64,000 nucleotides of DNA from Qipengyuania gaetbuli (GCF_020524765.1 NZ_JAIVLR010000001.1:248001-312000), one strand, 5' to 3'. Counted from the stretch's first letter, positions 42,839 to 54,165 are shown. Numbers and translations are program-made. The notes: generated by a model not told the origin, from the letters alone.

Positions 42839-44395
42839 ATGATCGACGGTCAACGTCTTCAAGCAGCCAAGGCTGCTCACGGTCCCCACACCCTTTCGGC
42901 TGCCTGCGATGCTGGCCGCGGCCTTACCATCATCACCGACGAAGTCGGGGACTTGGTAGATGGTAAGGGGCACTGCTTCCAACCTTATGCCGCTGCCCCT
43001 ACAAACGAGCTGAAATGGTGGGAAACGCCTGAGCCGAAAGAAACCAGTCGCCAGCGACTGCGCCGCCGTCGCATGGCCGCTTCTAAGATACTCCGTGGAC
43101 ATTCCCCCAAGCTCGGCGCGACTAAGGAAAGTCAACGCGGCAAGTGGTACCCTGTCACAGCCTGCGCCACCGTACCTGCGCAAGTGGGAATGACCCTCGA
43201 GGCTCGTGCAAGTGGTCAGGTCGACCGCATCGGCATCATGCGTTGCGGAAGCGTGTGGACCTGTCCGCAGTGCGCCCAGCGCATCGCAGTGTCGCGAGCA
43301 CGCGACATCGCCAACATGATCGAAGCTGCTCGGGAGCAGGGCTTTCGAGTCGAGATGGTTACATTTACGCAGCCTCATAACCTCGCAATGTCGGCAGCTG
43401 AATGCATGACGCGTCTGAAGGATGCCCTGCGCCAGTTCGCCTCGGGAGGCTCTATCTCGCGCCTGCTGGCCAAGCACGGATACCTCGGTCAGGTGAAATC
43501 GATCGAAGTGACCCGGGGAAACAATTCCGGGTGGCACTTCCACGCGCACGCGATTTTCGTCTTCGAGCCCAGCGTTGGCGAAACCGACAACGATACGGCC
43601 GAAGCTGATCTAAAGCGCTCGATCGAACTCAAAAAGGAGCTCTATCCGTTCTGGAAAAATGCATGCGCGAAGGTCGGAGCTCGCACACCGAGCTTTCGCC
43701 ACGGCCTCGACGTCCGTGCTGTCTGGAGCTCGACGGACTACATCCAAAAAATGCCCGAGCCGGCTAAGGCGAAAGAGGATGCCGGAAAAAAAAGATGGGG
43801 TGCCGAAGCCGAACTCTCGAAATCTTTCCTAAAAGAAGGGAGGAAGAGCTCCCGAACGCCTTGGGAGTTGCTCGATACGGCTGATGAGGATGCCACCGAT
43901 GCAAGGCTTTTTGCAGAATACGCAGCAGCGACCTGGGGCCGCAGCCAGATCGAATGGTCGAAAGGCAAGCGTGACCTGCGCAAGCTCTTTCTGGGCGGTG
44001 CCGAAGAAATCGCTGACGAAGCACTTGTCTACGAGGAAACTGAATGGGTTTTCGAGGACGAGGAAAGCGAGGTGCCTGACGTGGGCCAAGCGAACCTTGT
44101 TGTCGAACGCATCACTATTGAATCTTCAGATGCGTGGCGCGCCAGACATTATGCCTACGGTTCGATCGACCGTGCATGCATCGCCATTGCAAAAGGCGAA
44201 ATACTCAATCTCGTCGATGGCCTCGCTCGAGAAGGTTGGATCATCGAGAAACGCAGCGATCTCCGCTGGGAGCAGGTACCGCGGACGGACTCGCGAGGCA
44301 TGTATGTCGAGGACAAAGGCGGAAATATCGAAATGGATTCCATCCTCCATCCCGCCGAGTACGTCGCAACCTTCCCGCCGCGAAGCAACGGATAG
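42839..44395 (+). CDS. Rolling-circle replication initiator (HUH Rep)
   Basis: The 518-residue protein has a cysteine cluster (TACATV, MRCGSVWTCPQC near residues 105-145) that can bind zinc, the HUH metal motif in GWHFHAHAIFV (His 233, 235, 237) and a candidate nicking tyrosine at residue 301 (STDYIQK). This is the Rep_1-type endonuclease layout used by small plasmids and many inoviruses in place of pII. It starts replication by nicking the double-stranded form at the origin. Confidence 0.85.
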   Translation: MIDGQRLQAAKAAHGPHTLSAACDAGRGLTIITDEVGDLVDGKGHCFQPYAAAPTNELKWWETPEPKETSRQRLRRRRMAASKILRGHSPKLGATKESQRGKWYPVTACATVPAQVGMTLEARASGQVDRIGIMRCGSVWTCPQCAQRIAVSRARDIANMIEAAREQGFRVEMVTFTQPHNLAMSAAECMTRLKDALRQFASGGSISRLLAKHGYLGQVKSIEVTRGNNSGWHFHAHAIFVFEPSVGETDNDTAEADLKRSIELKKELYPFWKNACAKVGARTPSFRHGLDVRAVWSSTDYIQKMPEPAKAKEDAGKKRWGAEAELSKSFLKEGRKSSRTPWELLDTADEDATDARLFAEYAAATWGRSQIEWSKGKRDLRKLFLGGAEEIADEALVYEETEWVFEDEESEVPDVGQANLVVERITIESSDAWRARHYAYGSIDRACIAIAKGEILNLVDGLAREGWIIEKRSDLRWEQVPRTDSRGMYVEDKGGNIEMDSILHPAEYVATFPPRSNG

Positions 44396-44412
44396 CCAGA
44401 AAGGCGAGCACC

Positions 44413-44580
44413 ATGAGCAGTAAGGCGCGCTTCAAGCAAGTCGACGTGACGCGCGCCCTTCGAGCCGCGAGGGACTGCGGCTTCCAAGACGTGCGCGTGC
44501 GAATTGACCCCGCTGGCTTAATCGAGATTATTGTTGGCCAGGCGGCTAACGATTCACCGCCACCGGTGGAGCTCGAATAA
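44413..44580 (+). CDS. Small phage protein upstream of the integrase
   Basis: The 55-residue product begins MSSKARFKQVDVTRALRAA and has a basic N-terminal helix and an acidic proline-rich end. Its stop overlaps the integrase ATG by one base, so the two are co-translated. Position suggests an accessory recombination or excision factor, but no such family motif is visible. Confidence 0.55.
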   Translation: MSSKARFKQVDVTRALRAARDCGFQDVRVRIDPAGLIEIIVGQAANDSPPPVELE

Positions 44581-45617
44581 TGTCGAAGCGCAATTGGCTT
44601 CCCCCCAATGTCACGCAGTGGCGAGATCGTCATGGCAAGCCAAGGTACCGCTTTCGGAAAAAAGGGTATCGGACGCACAATTTCCGCTCAGAACCCGGGA
44701 CAGAGGAATTTCGCGAGGAGCTCGCCGAAGCTTTGGCCGGCAAGGTATCAGCAGGCTCAGATCGATCTCTGACCTACAGCTATCGTGCGCTCGCCCAGAG
44801 CTACTATCGATCAGCCATCTGGAAAGGAATGAAGCCATCCAGCCAAGCGACATACCGCGGTATAATTGAACGCTTTCTCGCCAAGAACGGCGACAAGGAC
44901 GTCCGTCACGTGACGATCGCCGCTCTCGATGCGAAATTTGCCTCGATGCACGAAACGCCGGCCGCAGCGAATAATCTCCGCAAAGCACTAAAACGGCTTC
45001 ACCGTCACGCGAAGAAGCTGGGCTGGCGACCTGATAATCCAGTCGATGACACCGACGGCTACAAGGAAGGTAAGGGCTGGCACTGCTGGACCGATCCTGA
45101 GATTCAGCAATTCCGAAACAGATGGCCCGTAGGCACGCGTGAGCGGCTTGCAATGGAGCTATTGCTCGACACAGCTCTGCGCGAAAGTGATGCTGTATTG
45201 GTCGGCCGACAGCATCGGAAAGGCGCCGAGCTCCATCTGCATCACGGGAAGAACGACAGCCTCACCGTGCTCGAGATCGGCCCCGACCTGGCAGAAGCCA
45301 TGGCCGCATACGACAGCGGCAACATGACCTATGTCGCCACGGAATATGGGAGGCCTTACACTCCGAAGGGATTCTACAACTGGTTCAAGCGCGCCTGCGT
45401 TAAAGCCAATCTAGGCCATTGCTCGCCCCATGGACTCAGGAAAGCCCGAAGCCGTATCCTCGCCGAAGCCGGCGCCACAACCCTCGAGGGACGCGCAGTA
45501 ACCGGACACAAGACGGACAAGATGTTCGAGCACTATGCCAAGAGCGCAAATCAACGAAAATTGGCCAAGAATGCCAATGCTAAAGTGGCAAACCTCAATG
45601 GCAAACCCGATGCCTAA
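44580..45617 (+). CDS. int: Tyrosine integrase
   Basis: The 345-residue protein has an N-terminal arm-binding-type region, a SAM-like core-binding domain (about 60-165) and a catalytic domain with LLDTALRESDAV (Arg), HGLRKARSRI (His-x-x-Arg), TGHKT (His) and the nucleophile tyrosine in MFEHYAKSA. It ends 43 bases from the tRNA-Tyr end, the standard place for the enzyme that uses that tRNA as attachment site. Its coding end contains two TGGCAAACC words that recur next to every attachment core. Confidence 0.93.
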   Translation: MSKRNWLPPNVTQWRDRHGKPRYRFRKKGYRTHNFRSEPGTEEFREELAEALAGKVSAGSDRSLTYSYRALAQSYYRSAIWKGMKPSSQATYRGIIERFLAKNGDKDVRHVTIAALDAKFASMHETPAAANNLRKALKRLHRHAKKLGWRPDNPVDDTDGYKEGKGWHCWTDPEIQQFRNRWPVGTRERLAMELLLDTALRESDAVLVGRQHRKGAELHLHHGKNDSLTVLEIGPDLAEAMAAYDSGNMTYVATEYGRPYTPKGFYNWFKRACVKANLGHCSPHGLRKARSRILAEAGATTLEGRAVTGHKTDKMFEHYAKSANQRKLAKNANAKVANLNGKPDA

Positions 45618-45658
45618 CCTTGCAAAAATCGCAGAATTCTGCGGTTTCTAGCGAGGGG

Positions 45659-45675
45659 GTGGTGGACAGGGCTGG
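45659..45675. other. Attachment site copy 5 (within tRNA-Tyr)
   Basis: The original 17-base sequence, covering the CCA end, the 3' acceptor strand and part of the T arm of tRNA-Tyr. It is the right end of the prophage and of the island. Confidence 0.88.
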
Positions 45676-45745
45676 ATTCGAACCAGCGTACGCTTGCGCG
45701 GGCAGATTTACAGTCTGCTGCCTTTAACCACTCGGCCACCTGTCC
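45660..45745 (-). tRNA. tRNA-Tyr (GTA)
   Basis: The reverse strand folds as a class II tRNA: acceptor GGACAGG with CCTGTCC, anticodon loop CTGTAAA with anticodon GTA, a long variable arm (CCCGCGCAAGCGTACGC region) and T arm GCTGGTTCGAATCCAGC. Discriminator A and CCA are encoded. The gene stays intact because each inserted element restores the 3' end. Confidence 0.97.
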
Positions 45746-45898
45746 ACACGGGCTCGCCTGCTATCTCGTATAGAGATAAAACGTGCGGAACCGCTTGGGG
45801 TCCCGCGCCGAGAGGCGCCCCTTTGGCGAAGCGGCGCTTGCCTGTCAATGGCCTCGCTGGCAGGAGCGGCCCCGAAGACGAATTACAGGATGGATTTG

Positions 45899-46690
45899 AT
45901 GGCAAAGGGCGAACGCAAACGCGCATTGAGGGGCCGTGCAGGCCGCATGAAGGGCGGGCGTGGCAGCGGCCGGGCCAGCGCGGGCGCGGTGCGCCTGTGG
46001 GGGCGTCACGCGGTCGAGGCCGCGCTCAAGAACCCCGACCGCGTGCACCGCAAGCTGTGGGCAACGCGCGAAGGCATCGAATCGCTCGACGGCGAACTGC
46101 CGGCCGATTTCCCGGTCGAATATGCCGACGTGGCCGACCTTGCCCGCCTCGTGGCCAAGGACGCCCCACACCAGGGTCTGGTGCTCGAATGCATGGCGCT
46201 GGAAGACCGCTTCCTCGACGAAGTGCTGGACGGCGATCCTGCGCGTCCCATCGTGGTGCTCGACCAGGTGACCGACCCGCACAATGTCGGCGCGATCATG
46301 CGTTCGGCCGTGGCGTTCGGTGCGGCGGCGCTGGTGACGCAGGACCGCCATGCCCCGCCCGAAGGCGGCGTAATCGGCAAGACCGCATCCGGCGCGCTCG
46401 AAACGCTTCCGTGGATCCGCGTGGTCAATCTCGCCCGCGCGCTCAAGGAGATGGCAGAGGCCGGATACTGGCGCATCGGCCTGACCGGTCACACCGATAC
46501 GACTTTGGCCGAAGCCCTGCCCGCTGGCCCTGTCGCCATCGTGCTGGGCGCGGAGGGCGACGGGATGCGGCACAATATCCAGACGCATTGCGACGCGCTC
46601 GCCAAGCTGCCGATCTCGTCCGAGATCGAGAGCCTTAACGTTTCCAATGCCGCTGCCGTGGCACTCTATGCGGTAGCTACCCGAAGCTGA
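45899..46690 (+). CDS. rlmB: 23S rRNA (guanosine-2'-O) methyltransferase RlmB, TrmH/SpoU family
   Basis: The SPOUT methyltransferase shows the three family motifs: VTDPHNVGAIMRSA, IVLGAEGDGMRHN and ISSEIESLNVSNAAAVALY, with an N-terminal substrate-binding domain (LWGRHAVEAAL). It methylates a guanosine of 23S rRNA; the exact site is taken from the family. I chose ATG 45899 because of AGGATGG upstream and the basic start MAKGERKRALRG; ATG 45848 and 45890 are alternatives. Confidence 0.88.
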   Translation: MAKGERKRALRGRAGRMKGGRGSGRASAGAVRLWGRHAVEAALKNPDRVHRKLWATREGIESLDGELPADFPVEYADVADLARLVAKDAPHQGLVLECMALEDRFLDEVLDGDPARPIVVLDQVTDPHNVGAIMRSAVAFGAAALVTQDRHAPPEGGVIGKTASGALETLPWIRVVNLARALKEMAEAGYWRIGLTGHTDTTLAEALPAGPVAIVLGAEGDGMRHNIQTHCDALAKLPISSEIESLNVSNAAAVALYAVATRS

Positions 46691-46709
46691 TTCTCGAAAC
46701 GGGGGGAAT

Positions 46710-47570
46710 ATGACGAAACCGATCCGCACCGCGGCGCTTGCCGCTGCCAGTTCGCTTGCCCTGACTGGCTGCCTGCTTTCGCCGGGCACCTTCACCAGCG
46801 AACTCCACATGATGAAGGACGGCAGCTTCGCCTATTCCTATGACGGCGAAATCCAGATGCTGGCGCTCAGCAAGCTGGCCGAGATGGGCGCCAAGGCCGA
46901 CGATACCTTCAAGGCGGAGTGCATCGACGAGAAAACCTACGAGGAACGCGAATGCTCGCTGGCGGAAGTCAGCGAACAGCGCGCCGAATGGCAGGCCGGA
47001 GCGAGCGAACGCCGCGCCGAGGCGGAACGCAAGGCCCAACAGGCCAAGCAGATGCTGGGCGGTTTCGACCCGTCCGATCCCGAAGCGGCAAACAAGCTGG
47101 CTGACACGCTGGAACGCCAGCGCGGCTGGGAGAAGGTCGACTACATGGGCGACGGCATCTTCGACGTCGATTTCCGCGTGTCGGGCCGGATGACCCACGA
47201 CTTTGCCTTCCCCATGGTCGAAAAGATGCCGATGGCGAACATGTTCGTCACCATGATGCTGCGCGATGGCGGGCAGGTCCGCGTGGACGCGCCGGGCTTT
47301 GCCGCGCAGGGCGGTGGAAATCCGATGCAGGGCATGATGGCCGGTATGATGGGGCTGGCGTCACTCGGCCTTGAAGAGGGCGAGACGGAGGGTGCCAAGA
47401 TGCCGCGCATCGTGCTGCCGAAGGGGACCTTCACCATCGTCACCGATGGCCGCATCCTGGCCAACAACACCGACGAAGGCCCGGTTGCCAATGCGCGCGG
47501 ACAGGCGCTGGTCTGGGACATCGACCAGCAGACCGAACAGGCCCCGACCGCACTGATCGCATTCGACTGA
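46710..47570 (+). CDS. Lipoprotein of unknown function
   Basis: The 286-residue product has a lipoprotein signal with lipobox LTGC (cysteine near residue 22). The mature part has a charged helical stretch (SERRAEAERKAQQAKQML, residues 95-115) followed by a beta-rich region and a glycine/methionine-rich loop (NPMQGMMAGMMGLA). No family recognised with confidence. It is preceded by GGGGGAA and ends at a strong terminator shared with hup. Confidence 0.75.
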   Translation: MTKPIRTAALAAASSLALTGCLLSPGTFTSELHMMKDGSFAYSYDGEIQMLALSKLAEMGAKADDTFKAECIDEKTYEERECSLAEVSEQRAEWQAGASERRAEAERKAQQAKQMLGGFDPSDPEAANKLADTLERQRGWEKVDYMGDGIFDVDFRVSGRMTHDFAFPMVEKMPMANMFVTMMLRDGGQVRVDAPGFAAQGGGNPMQGMMAGMMGLASLGLEEGETEGAKMPRIVLPKGTFTIVTDGRILANNTDEGPVANARGQALVWDIDQQTEQAPTALIAFD

Positions 47571-47584
47571 GCGGCATTCCGGCC

Positions 47585-47626
47585 AAAGAAAAGCCCCGCA
47601 GCCCACCAGGGCCACGGGGCTTTCTT
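47585..47626. terminator. Bidirectional hairpin terminator
   Basis: AAGAAAAGCCCCG...CGGGGCTTTCTT between the lipoprotein gene and the convergent hup gene. Confidence 0.8.
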
Positions 47627-47655
47627 GTTCCCGCCACAGAGGCGGAAAATCCGTC

Positions 47656-47928
47656 TTAGTTGACGGCGTCCTTGAGACCCTTGCCGGCCTTGAACTTCGG
47701 CTGGTTCGATGCCTTGATCGTCATCGGCTCGCCGGTGCGGGGGTTGCGACCGGTGGATGCCTTGCGCTTGGCGACCGAGAACGTGCCGAAGCCGACCAGG
47801 CGGACTTCGTCGCCGTTCGAAAGCGACTTGGTGATTGCGTCGAACACGCCTTCGACGGCGCTCGAGGCGTCGCTCTTCGAAAGGCCGCTCGAATCCGCAA
47901 CCGCGCTGATCAGGTCGTTCTTGTTCAT
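47656..47928 (-). CDS. hup: DNA-binding protein HU
   Basis: The 90-residue protein starts MNKNDLISAVADSSGLSK and has the HU arm signature RKASTGRNPRTGEPM. HU bends and compacts DNA. It lies 245 bases from the end of lon in the same direction, a common neighbourhood (hupB after lon). The gap holds the lon terminator and the hup promoter. Confidence 0.96.
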   Translation of the reverse strand: MNKNDLISAVADSSGLSKSDASSAVEGVFDAITKSLSNGDEVRLVGFGTFSVAKRKASTGRNPRTGEPMTIKASNQPKFKAGKGLKDAVN

Positions 47929-48114
47929 TTTAGTGGAAACCCCCTCATTGGTGTTTTGAAATGGTGCCGGTGACTCGGGGCCACCGAAGGGCTGGGAATT
48001 GAGAGACTTTTCCCCCCGCTGTCAAAGGCAAATTCGGCTAAAAAGTGCGGTTTTTGGCCTGCGAATTCGATTTCTGCGACGAACCGTTGCGAGCGTCTGT
48101 CCCACAACGGGAAA

Positions 48115-48140
48115 GGCGCCCGGACACCGGTCCGGACGCC
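48115..48140 (-). terminator. Terminator of lon
   Basis: GGCGCCCGGAC...GTCCGGACGCC forms a long GC stem 35 bases beyond the lon stop; TTTCC follows on the minus strand. Confidence 0.7.
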
Positions 48141-48173
48141 TCTCCGAGTCGCTGCAGCGCAACTTATCCTTTG

Positions 48174-50576
<2,403 letters not shown>

Positions 50577-50717
50577 GCGTCCGTTTGCGGTCCGATCGGT
50601 TCAGCAGGACCGTGCTTGAGGCTGAATATGGGTGCGCCCCCCGCGCTTCGCAACGCGGGGGGCGCAACATCTTGGGGATTGGCGGGCAGCAGGCCCCGCA
50701 GGCCGGTGCCGGCGTGA

Positions 50718-51056
50718 TTACATTCCCGGCAGGTTGAAGCCCGGGGGCAGGCCCATACCGCTCTGGATGGCCTGCATTTCCTCGGCAGACTTGCGGTCGG
50801 CCTTGTCGCGCGCATCGTTGAAGGCAGCCGTGACGAGGTCTTCGACGATCTGCTTTTCTTCCGGCTTCATCAGGCTTTCGTCGATCTGGACGCCGATGAT
50901 CCGGCCGCGCGCAGTGGCGCGGACCTTCACCAGGCCGCCACCGGCGATGCCTTCGACCTCGATATTGTCGAGCTTGGCCTGTGCTTCGCCCATCTGGGTC
51001 TGGATCGTCTCGGCCGCCTTCTGGGCCGCTGCGATCATTTCTTCCATCGATTTCAT
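50718..51056 (-). CDS. ybaB: YbaB/EbfC-family nucleoid-associated protein
   Basis: The 112-residue protein begins MKSMEEMIAAAQKAAETIQTQ and has the YbaB core EGIAGGGLVKVRATARGRIIGVQID with a methionine/glycine C-terminus. It binds DNA and is almost always found downstream of dnaX, as here, with an ATGA overlap. Confidence 0.94.
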   Translation of the reverse strand: MKSMEEMIAAAQKAAETIQTQMGEAQAKLDNIEVEGIAGGGLVKVRATARGRIIGVQIDESLMKPEEKQIVEDLVTAAFNDARDKADRKSAEEMQAIQSGMGLPPGFNLPGM

Positions 51057-52882
51057 GCGTTTCTGCTCCAGGGTATTTCGCGCCGCATCGGGGGGAGTTC
51101 GGCGCCGTCTTCAATCAATTCGGCATCGGGAAATGCCGCGAAAGTGGCCTTCACCAGCGGGTGTTCGCGCAGTTTCGCCTTGGCTTCCTCGCGCGCGGCC
51201 TTGTCGCGTTCGACCAGCGAGGGCTGCGCCTTGGCCGGGTCCCCCGCCTCCAGCAACCAGCGTTCGCCGCTGACGGCATAGAGCGCGTCCTTGAGCACCG
51301 GCTCGATCGCATCGCTGAAATTGTCGGGGCGGTCATAGACCAGCTTGCCCTGCTCGACCGAAATCGGGCGGATTTGCAGGCGCATGATGCTGGCAGCCTG
51401 CAGGTGCCCGGCATGGTCGACCTTCTCGACCAGCTCTTCCCAGTCGAGCGAGGCCGTGGGCGCAGCCGCGCTCGCCCCGCCTTCCGACGGTGCAGCGGGT
51501 GCCGGACCGCGCTTGGCCAGTTCGTCCAGCTTCTTCGCCAGCTTGCCCGGGTCGGGCAGGTTGGAAGCGTGCAGCACGCGCAGCAATGCCATGCGCGCGG
51601 AAACCAGCGGATCGGGCGCCTGCCTGACCTCGTCATGGCCTTTCAGCAGCAATTGCCACAGGCGGTGGACCTGGCCGACCTCCAGCCGCTGGGCCCAGTC
51701 CTGCAACTGCTCGCGCTCTTCGACGGTCGGCGCATCCGCTTCGCCCGCGACCTGCGCCAGTGCGATACGGTGGGTGATGTCCATGAGCGAGCGCATCAGC
51801 GCGAGCGGTTCGACGCCCAGCGCATACTGGTCGTCCACTGCGGTCAGCGCGGCATTGGCATCGCCATCGAGGAGGTGCGCGAACAGCTTGCGCTGCGCCC
51901 CGCGATCCGCAAGGCCGAGCATGTCGCGCACGCGTTCCGCGGTGACGCGGCCGCCGGTATCCATGTCGGCATGGGCAATCGCTTGGTCGAGAATGGAAAG
52001 CCCGTCGCGGACCGAACCTTCGGCGGCATTGGCAATGATGTGCAAAGCCTCGCCATCGGCCTCGACGCTTTCCTTGCGGCAGATTTCCGCGAAATGCGCC
52101 TCGAGCAGTTCCACCGGGATTCGGCGCAGGTCGAAACGCTGCGTGCGGCTGAGGACGGTGACTGGCAGCTTGTCCACTTCGGTCGTCGCGAAGAGGAACT
52201 TCACATGCGCAGGCGGTTCCTCAAGAGTCTTGAGCAAGGCGTTGAACGCATTGCGCGACAGCATGTGGACTTCGTCGATGATGTAGATCTTGTAGCGCGC
52301 CGAAACGGCGGCGTAGCGCACCGCCTCGATGATCTCGCGCACGTCGTCGACACCCGTGTGCGAGGCGGCGTCCATCTCGATCACGTCGATATGGCGACCT
52401 TCCGCGATGGCGCGGCACGGTTCGCATTCGCCGCAGGGGCTGATCGTCGGACCGCCCTGCCCGTCCGGCCCGATGCAGTTCAGCGCCTTCGCGATGAGGC
52501 GCGCGGTCGAGGTCTTCCCGACCCCGCGAACGCCGGTCATCAGGAAGGCGTGGGCCAGCCGGTCGCGGGCGATGGCATTGGCCAGCGTGCGGACCATCGC
52601 GTCCTGGCCGATGAGTTCGGCAAAGGTCTGCGGACGGTACTTGCGCGCCAGCACGCGGTAGGGCTGCGAGGAGGCAGGCGCTTCGGCGGCCTTTGGCGCT
52701 TCCTCTGCTGCTTCGGGTTCCGCCACGGGTTCGGGCGCCGGAGCGGGAGCAGGCGGCGGTTCGGCAGGCGCGCCGAACATCGATTCCTGCCCTGCCGCCT
52801 CGAGTTCGGCAGCGCTCGGCGCGGCCTCTTCGGCCTCGCTTTCCCAAGGGAGCGAGTCGGTATTCTCCGGTGAATCACCCAT
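51053..52882 (-). CDS. dnaX: DNA polymerase III subunit gamma/tau
   Basis: The 609-residue protein has the clamp-loader ATPase domain (LIGQDAMVRTLANAI, Walker A GVRGVGKTST, zinc module CGECEPCRAIAEG, Walker B YIIDEVHMLS) after an 85-residue acidic proline/alanine-rich N-terminal extension that standard DnaX lacks. The C-terminal domain binds the polymerase. dnaX-ybaB with the SRP RNA gene upstream is a conserved grouping. Confidence 0.96.
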   Translation of the reverse strand: MGDSPENTDSLPWESEAEEAAPSAAELEAAGQESMFGAPAEPPPAPAPAPEPVAEPEAAEEAPKAAEAPASSQPYRVLARKYRPQTFAELIGQDAMVRTLANAIARDRLAHAFLMTGVRGVGKTSTARLIAKALNCIGPDGQGGPTISPCGECEPCRAIAEGRHIDVIEMDAASHTGVDDVREIIEAVRYAAVSARYKIYIIDEVHMLSRNAFNALLKTLEEPPAHVKFLFATTEVDKLPVTVLSRTQRFDLRRIPVELLEAHFAEICRKESVEADGEALHIIANAAEGSVRDGLSILDQAIAHADMDTGGRVTAERVRDMLGLADRGAQRKLFAHLLDGDANAALTAVDDQYALGVEPLALMRSLMDITHRIALAQVAGEADAPTVEEREQLQDWAQRLEVGQVHRLWQLLLKGHDEVRQAPDPLVSARMALLRVLHASNLPDPGKLAKKLDELAKRGPAPAAPSEGGASAAAPTASLDWEELVEKVDHAGHLQAASIMRLQIRPISVEQGKLVYDRPDNFSDAIEPVLKDALYAVSGERWLLEAGDPAKAQPSLVERDKAAREEAKAKLREHPLVKATFAAFPDAELIEDGAELPPMRREIPWSRNA

Positions 52883-52945
52883 GCATGACTAGGTAGGCAC
52901 TGGCGCGCCAAATGTCACACCGTGAGCAATGCGAATTGTGGGTGA

Positions 52946-53038
52946 AAAAGGAGCCGGCCGACCCGCCGCAATCCACCTGGGCTGCTTCCTTCCGGACCTG
53001 ACCCGGTGAGCGAACGCAAACGTCCGACCGACTCCCGG
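52946..53038 (-). ncRNA. ffs: Signal recognition particle RNA, small bacterial type (4.5S)
   Basis: The reverse strand contains the highly conserved SRP domain IV core, GGTCAGGTCCGGAAGGAAGC, flanked by arms GGAGTCGGTCGG and CCGGCCGGCTCC that pair to close the long hairpin. A T run (52945-52949) ends it. The location directly upstream of dnaX supports the call. Ends are estimated from the stem. Confidence 0.92.
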
Positions 53039-53088
53039 AGGCGCATATGGCGACGAGGAAGCCCCGATGCAAGCCAAGATGCGGCTGG

Positions 53089-54165
53089 CTAGTCGATGTC
53101 GATGCCCAGCCGCCCGGCTTCCGCGATCATCGCTGCGTTGATGCGGCGGTGGCGGTTGTAGCTCGCCTTGGTTGCGGCGATCCCGCTCTCGAGCATGGTC
53201 CGGTATCCGGTGCAGGTGCGGGCACCGTTATTTTCCTCAAGCCCCTTGAAGCTGTTTTCCAGGCTACCGATCATGCCCATCAGGTTTGCCTCGAAGTCGA
53301 GTTCTACGACGTCGTCGGCTTCGCGGGTCAATTCGAAGAAATCTTCGTCGGAAATCTTGCCCGAGGCGAGCAACATCCAGCCGAGCCACGTTCCCAGTCG
53401 CTGTTCGTATTGCTCCTGCGCATCATAGGGCATGTCGCCCGAGATCAATGTTCCCGCGTATGGACCCGCGACTTCGGTAGAGCCTGCTGCCGCGAACCTT
53501 GCGACGACTTCGGGATCGGCGCAGTCGAAGCGGGCAAGGTATTCGGTTTCGCTGGCAGGTGGGCCGGGATCGACCGGCCGCGGCGAGCCGGGTTCGAGTT
53601 CGCCCCCGACCTCGCGCTGGTAGAGGGCAAGCATGTCCGCTTCCCCGCAATCGACCGAATATTTGTCGAACGTGTCGAAACGGAAGACGAGCGTTCGCTC
53701 GTTCCCGTCGACAATTTCGGTCTTTTCGAAGGCCAGGGCCGACCATCCCGGACCTGCGCCGAACATGGTATCCTCGCGCTGCTCCCAGCCGTTCGCGGCG
53801 AGCGTCTCGGCAAGCGCGACGCGCCAGTCTTCCATGTGGTCGCCGTATTCGAGTTCGCTTTCCCAGCTCAGACCGGCAAGCCGCCCCGACCAAGGCGTGT
53901 AGACGCCCGAGCCCGAGGAGAAAGGCGCCCGCGCTTCACCCGGAGATTCGAACAAGGCCAGCGCGCCGGCTGGCTGCTCTTCTTCCGTCTTGCCGAGCAC
54001 GAATTCATTGGCAGCAAGCGCGGGACAGAGGCTGTCGATCCATTCCGCCGAAACCTGCGGGGCCGTTTGTGCGAGCGCAGGTGCCGGCACCATCGCGCTC
54101 ACGCCCAAGGCGACGGTACCTGCGATGCGGGCCGCCCTGCCGGCCCGGCAAAATCGTGATCTCAT
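53089..54165 (-). CDS. Secreted protein of unknown function
   Basis: The 358-residue product has a signal peptide ending PAPALAQ (residues 1-33), then an acidic aromatic mature part with cysteines at SLCPAL, VDCGEA, FDCADP and RTCTGY. No family recognised. Convergent or divergent neighbours give no hint of function. Confidence 0.7.
   Translation of the reverse strand: MRSRFCRAGRAARIAGTVALGVSAMVPAPALAQTAPQVSAEWIDSLCPALAANEFVLGKTEEEQPAGALALFESPGEARAPFSSGSGVYTPWSGRLAGLSWESELEYGDHMEDWRVALAETLAANGWEQREDTMFGAGPGWSALAFEKTEIVDGNERTLVFRFDTFDKYSVDCGEADMLALYQREVGGELEPGSPRPVDPGPPASETEYLARFDCADPEVVARFAAAGSTEVAGPYAGTLISGDMPYDAQEQYEQRLGTWLGWMLLASGKISDEDFFELTREADDVVELDFEANLMGMIGSLENSFKGLEENNGARTCTGYRTMLESGIAATKASYNRHRRINAAMIAEAGRLGIDID

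Larger units (their letters stand above)
26111..45675. mobile_element. tRNA-Tyr genomic island of four tandem units
   Basis: The 17-base 3' end of tRNA-Tyr (GTGGTGGACAGGGCTGG) occurs at 26111, 29571, 33616 and 35316 and in the intact tRNA at 45659. Core genes lie immediately outside both ends. Since new integrations enter at the tRNA, the leftmost unit should be the oldest and the prophage the newest. The first three units are visibly poorer in G and C than the flanking core genes. Confidence 0.9.
35316..45675. mobile_element. Filamentous (inovirus) prophage
   Basis: Between attachment cores 4 and 5 lie, in inovirus order, regulators, ssDNA-binding protein, small coat proteins, pIII-like, pVI-like and Zot/pI proteins, then Rep and a tyrosine integrase beside the tRNA. 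The 10.3-kb size and the Pf3-like coat fit an inovirus. No pIV-like secretin is seen, as in phages that use a host secretin. All structural and replication genes appear intact, so the prophage may be active. Confidence 0.9.
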
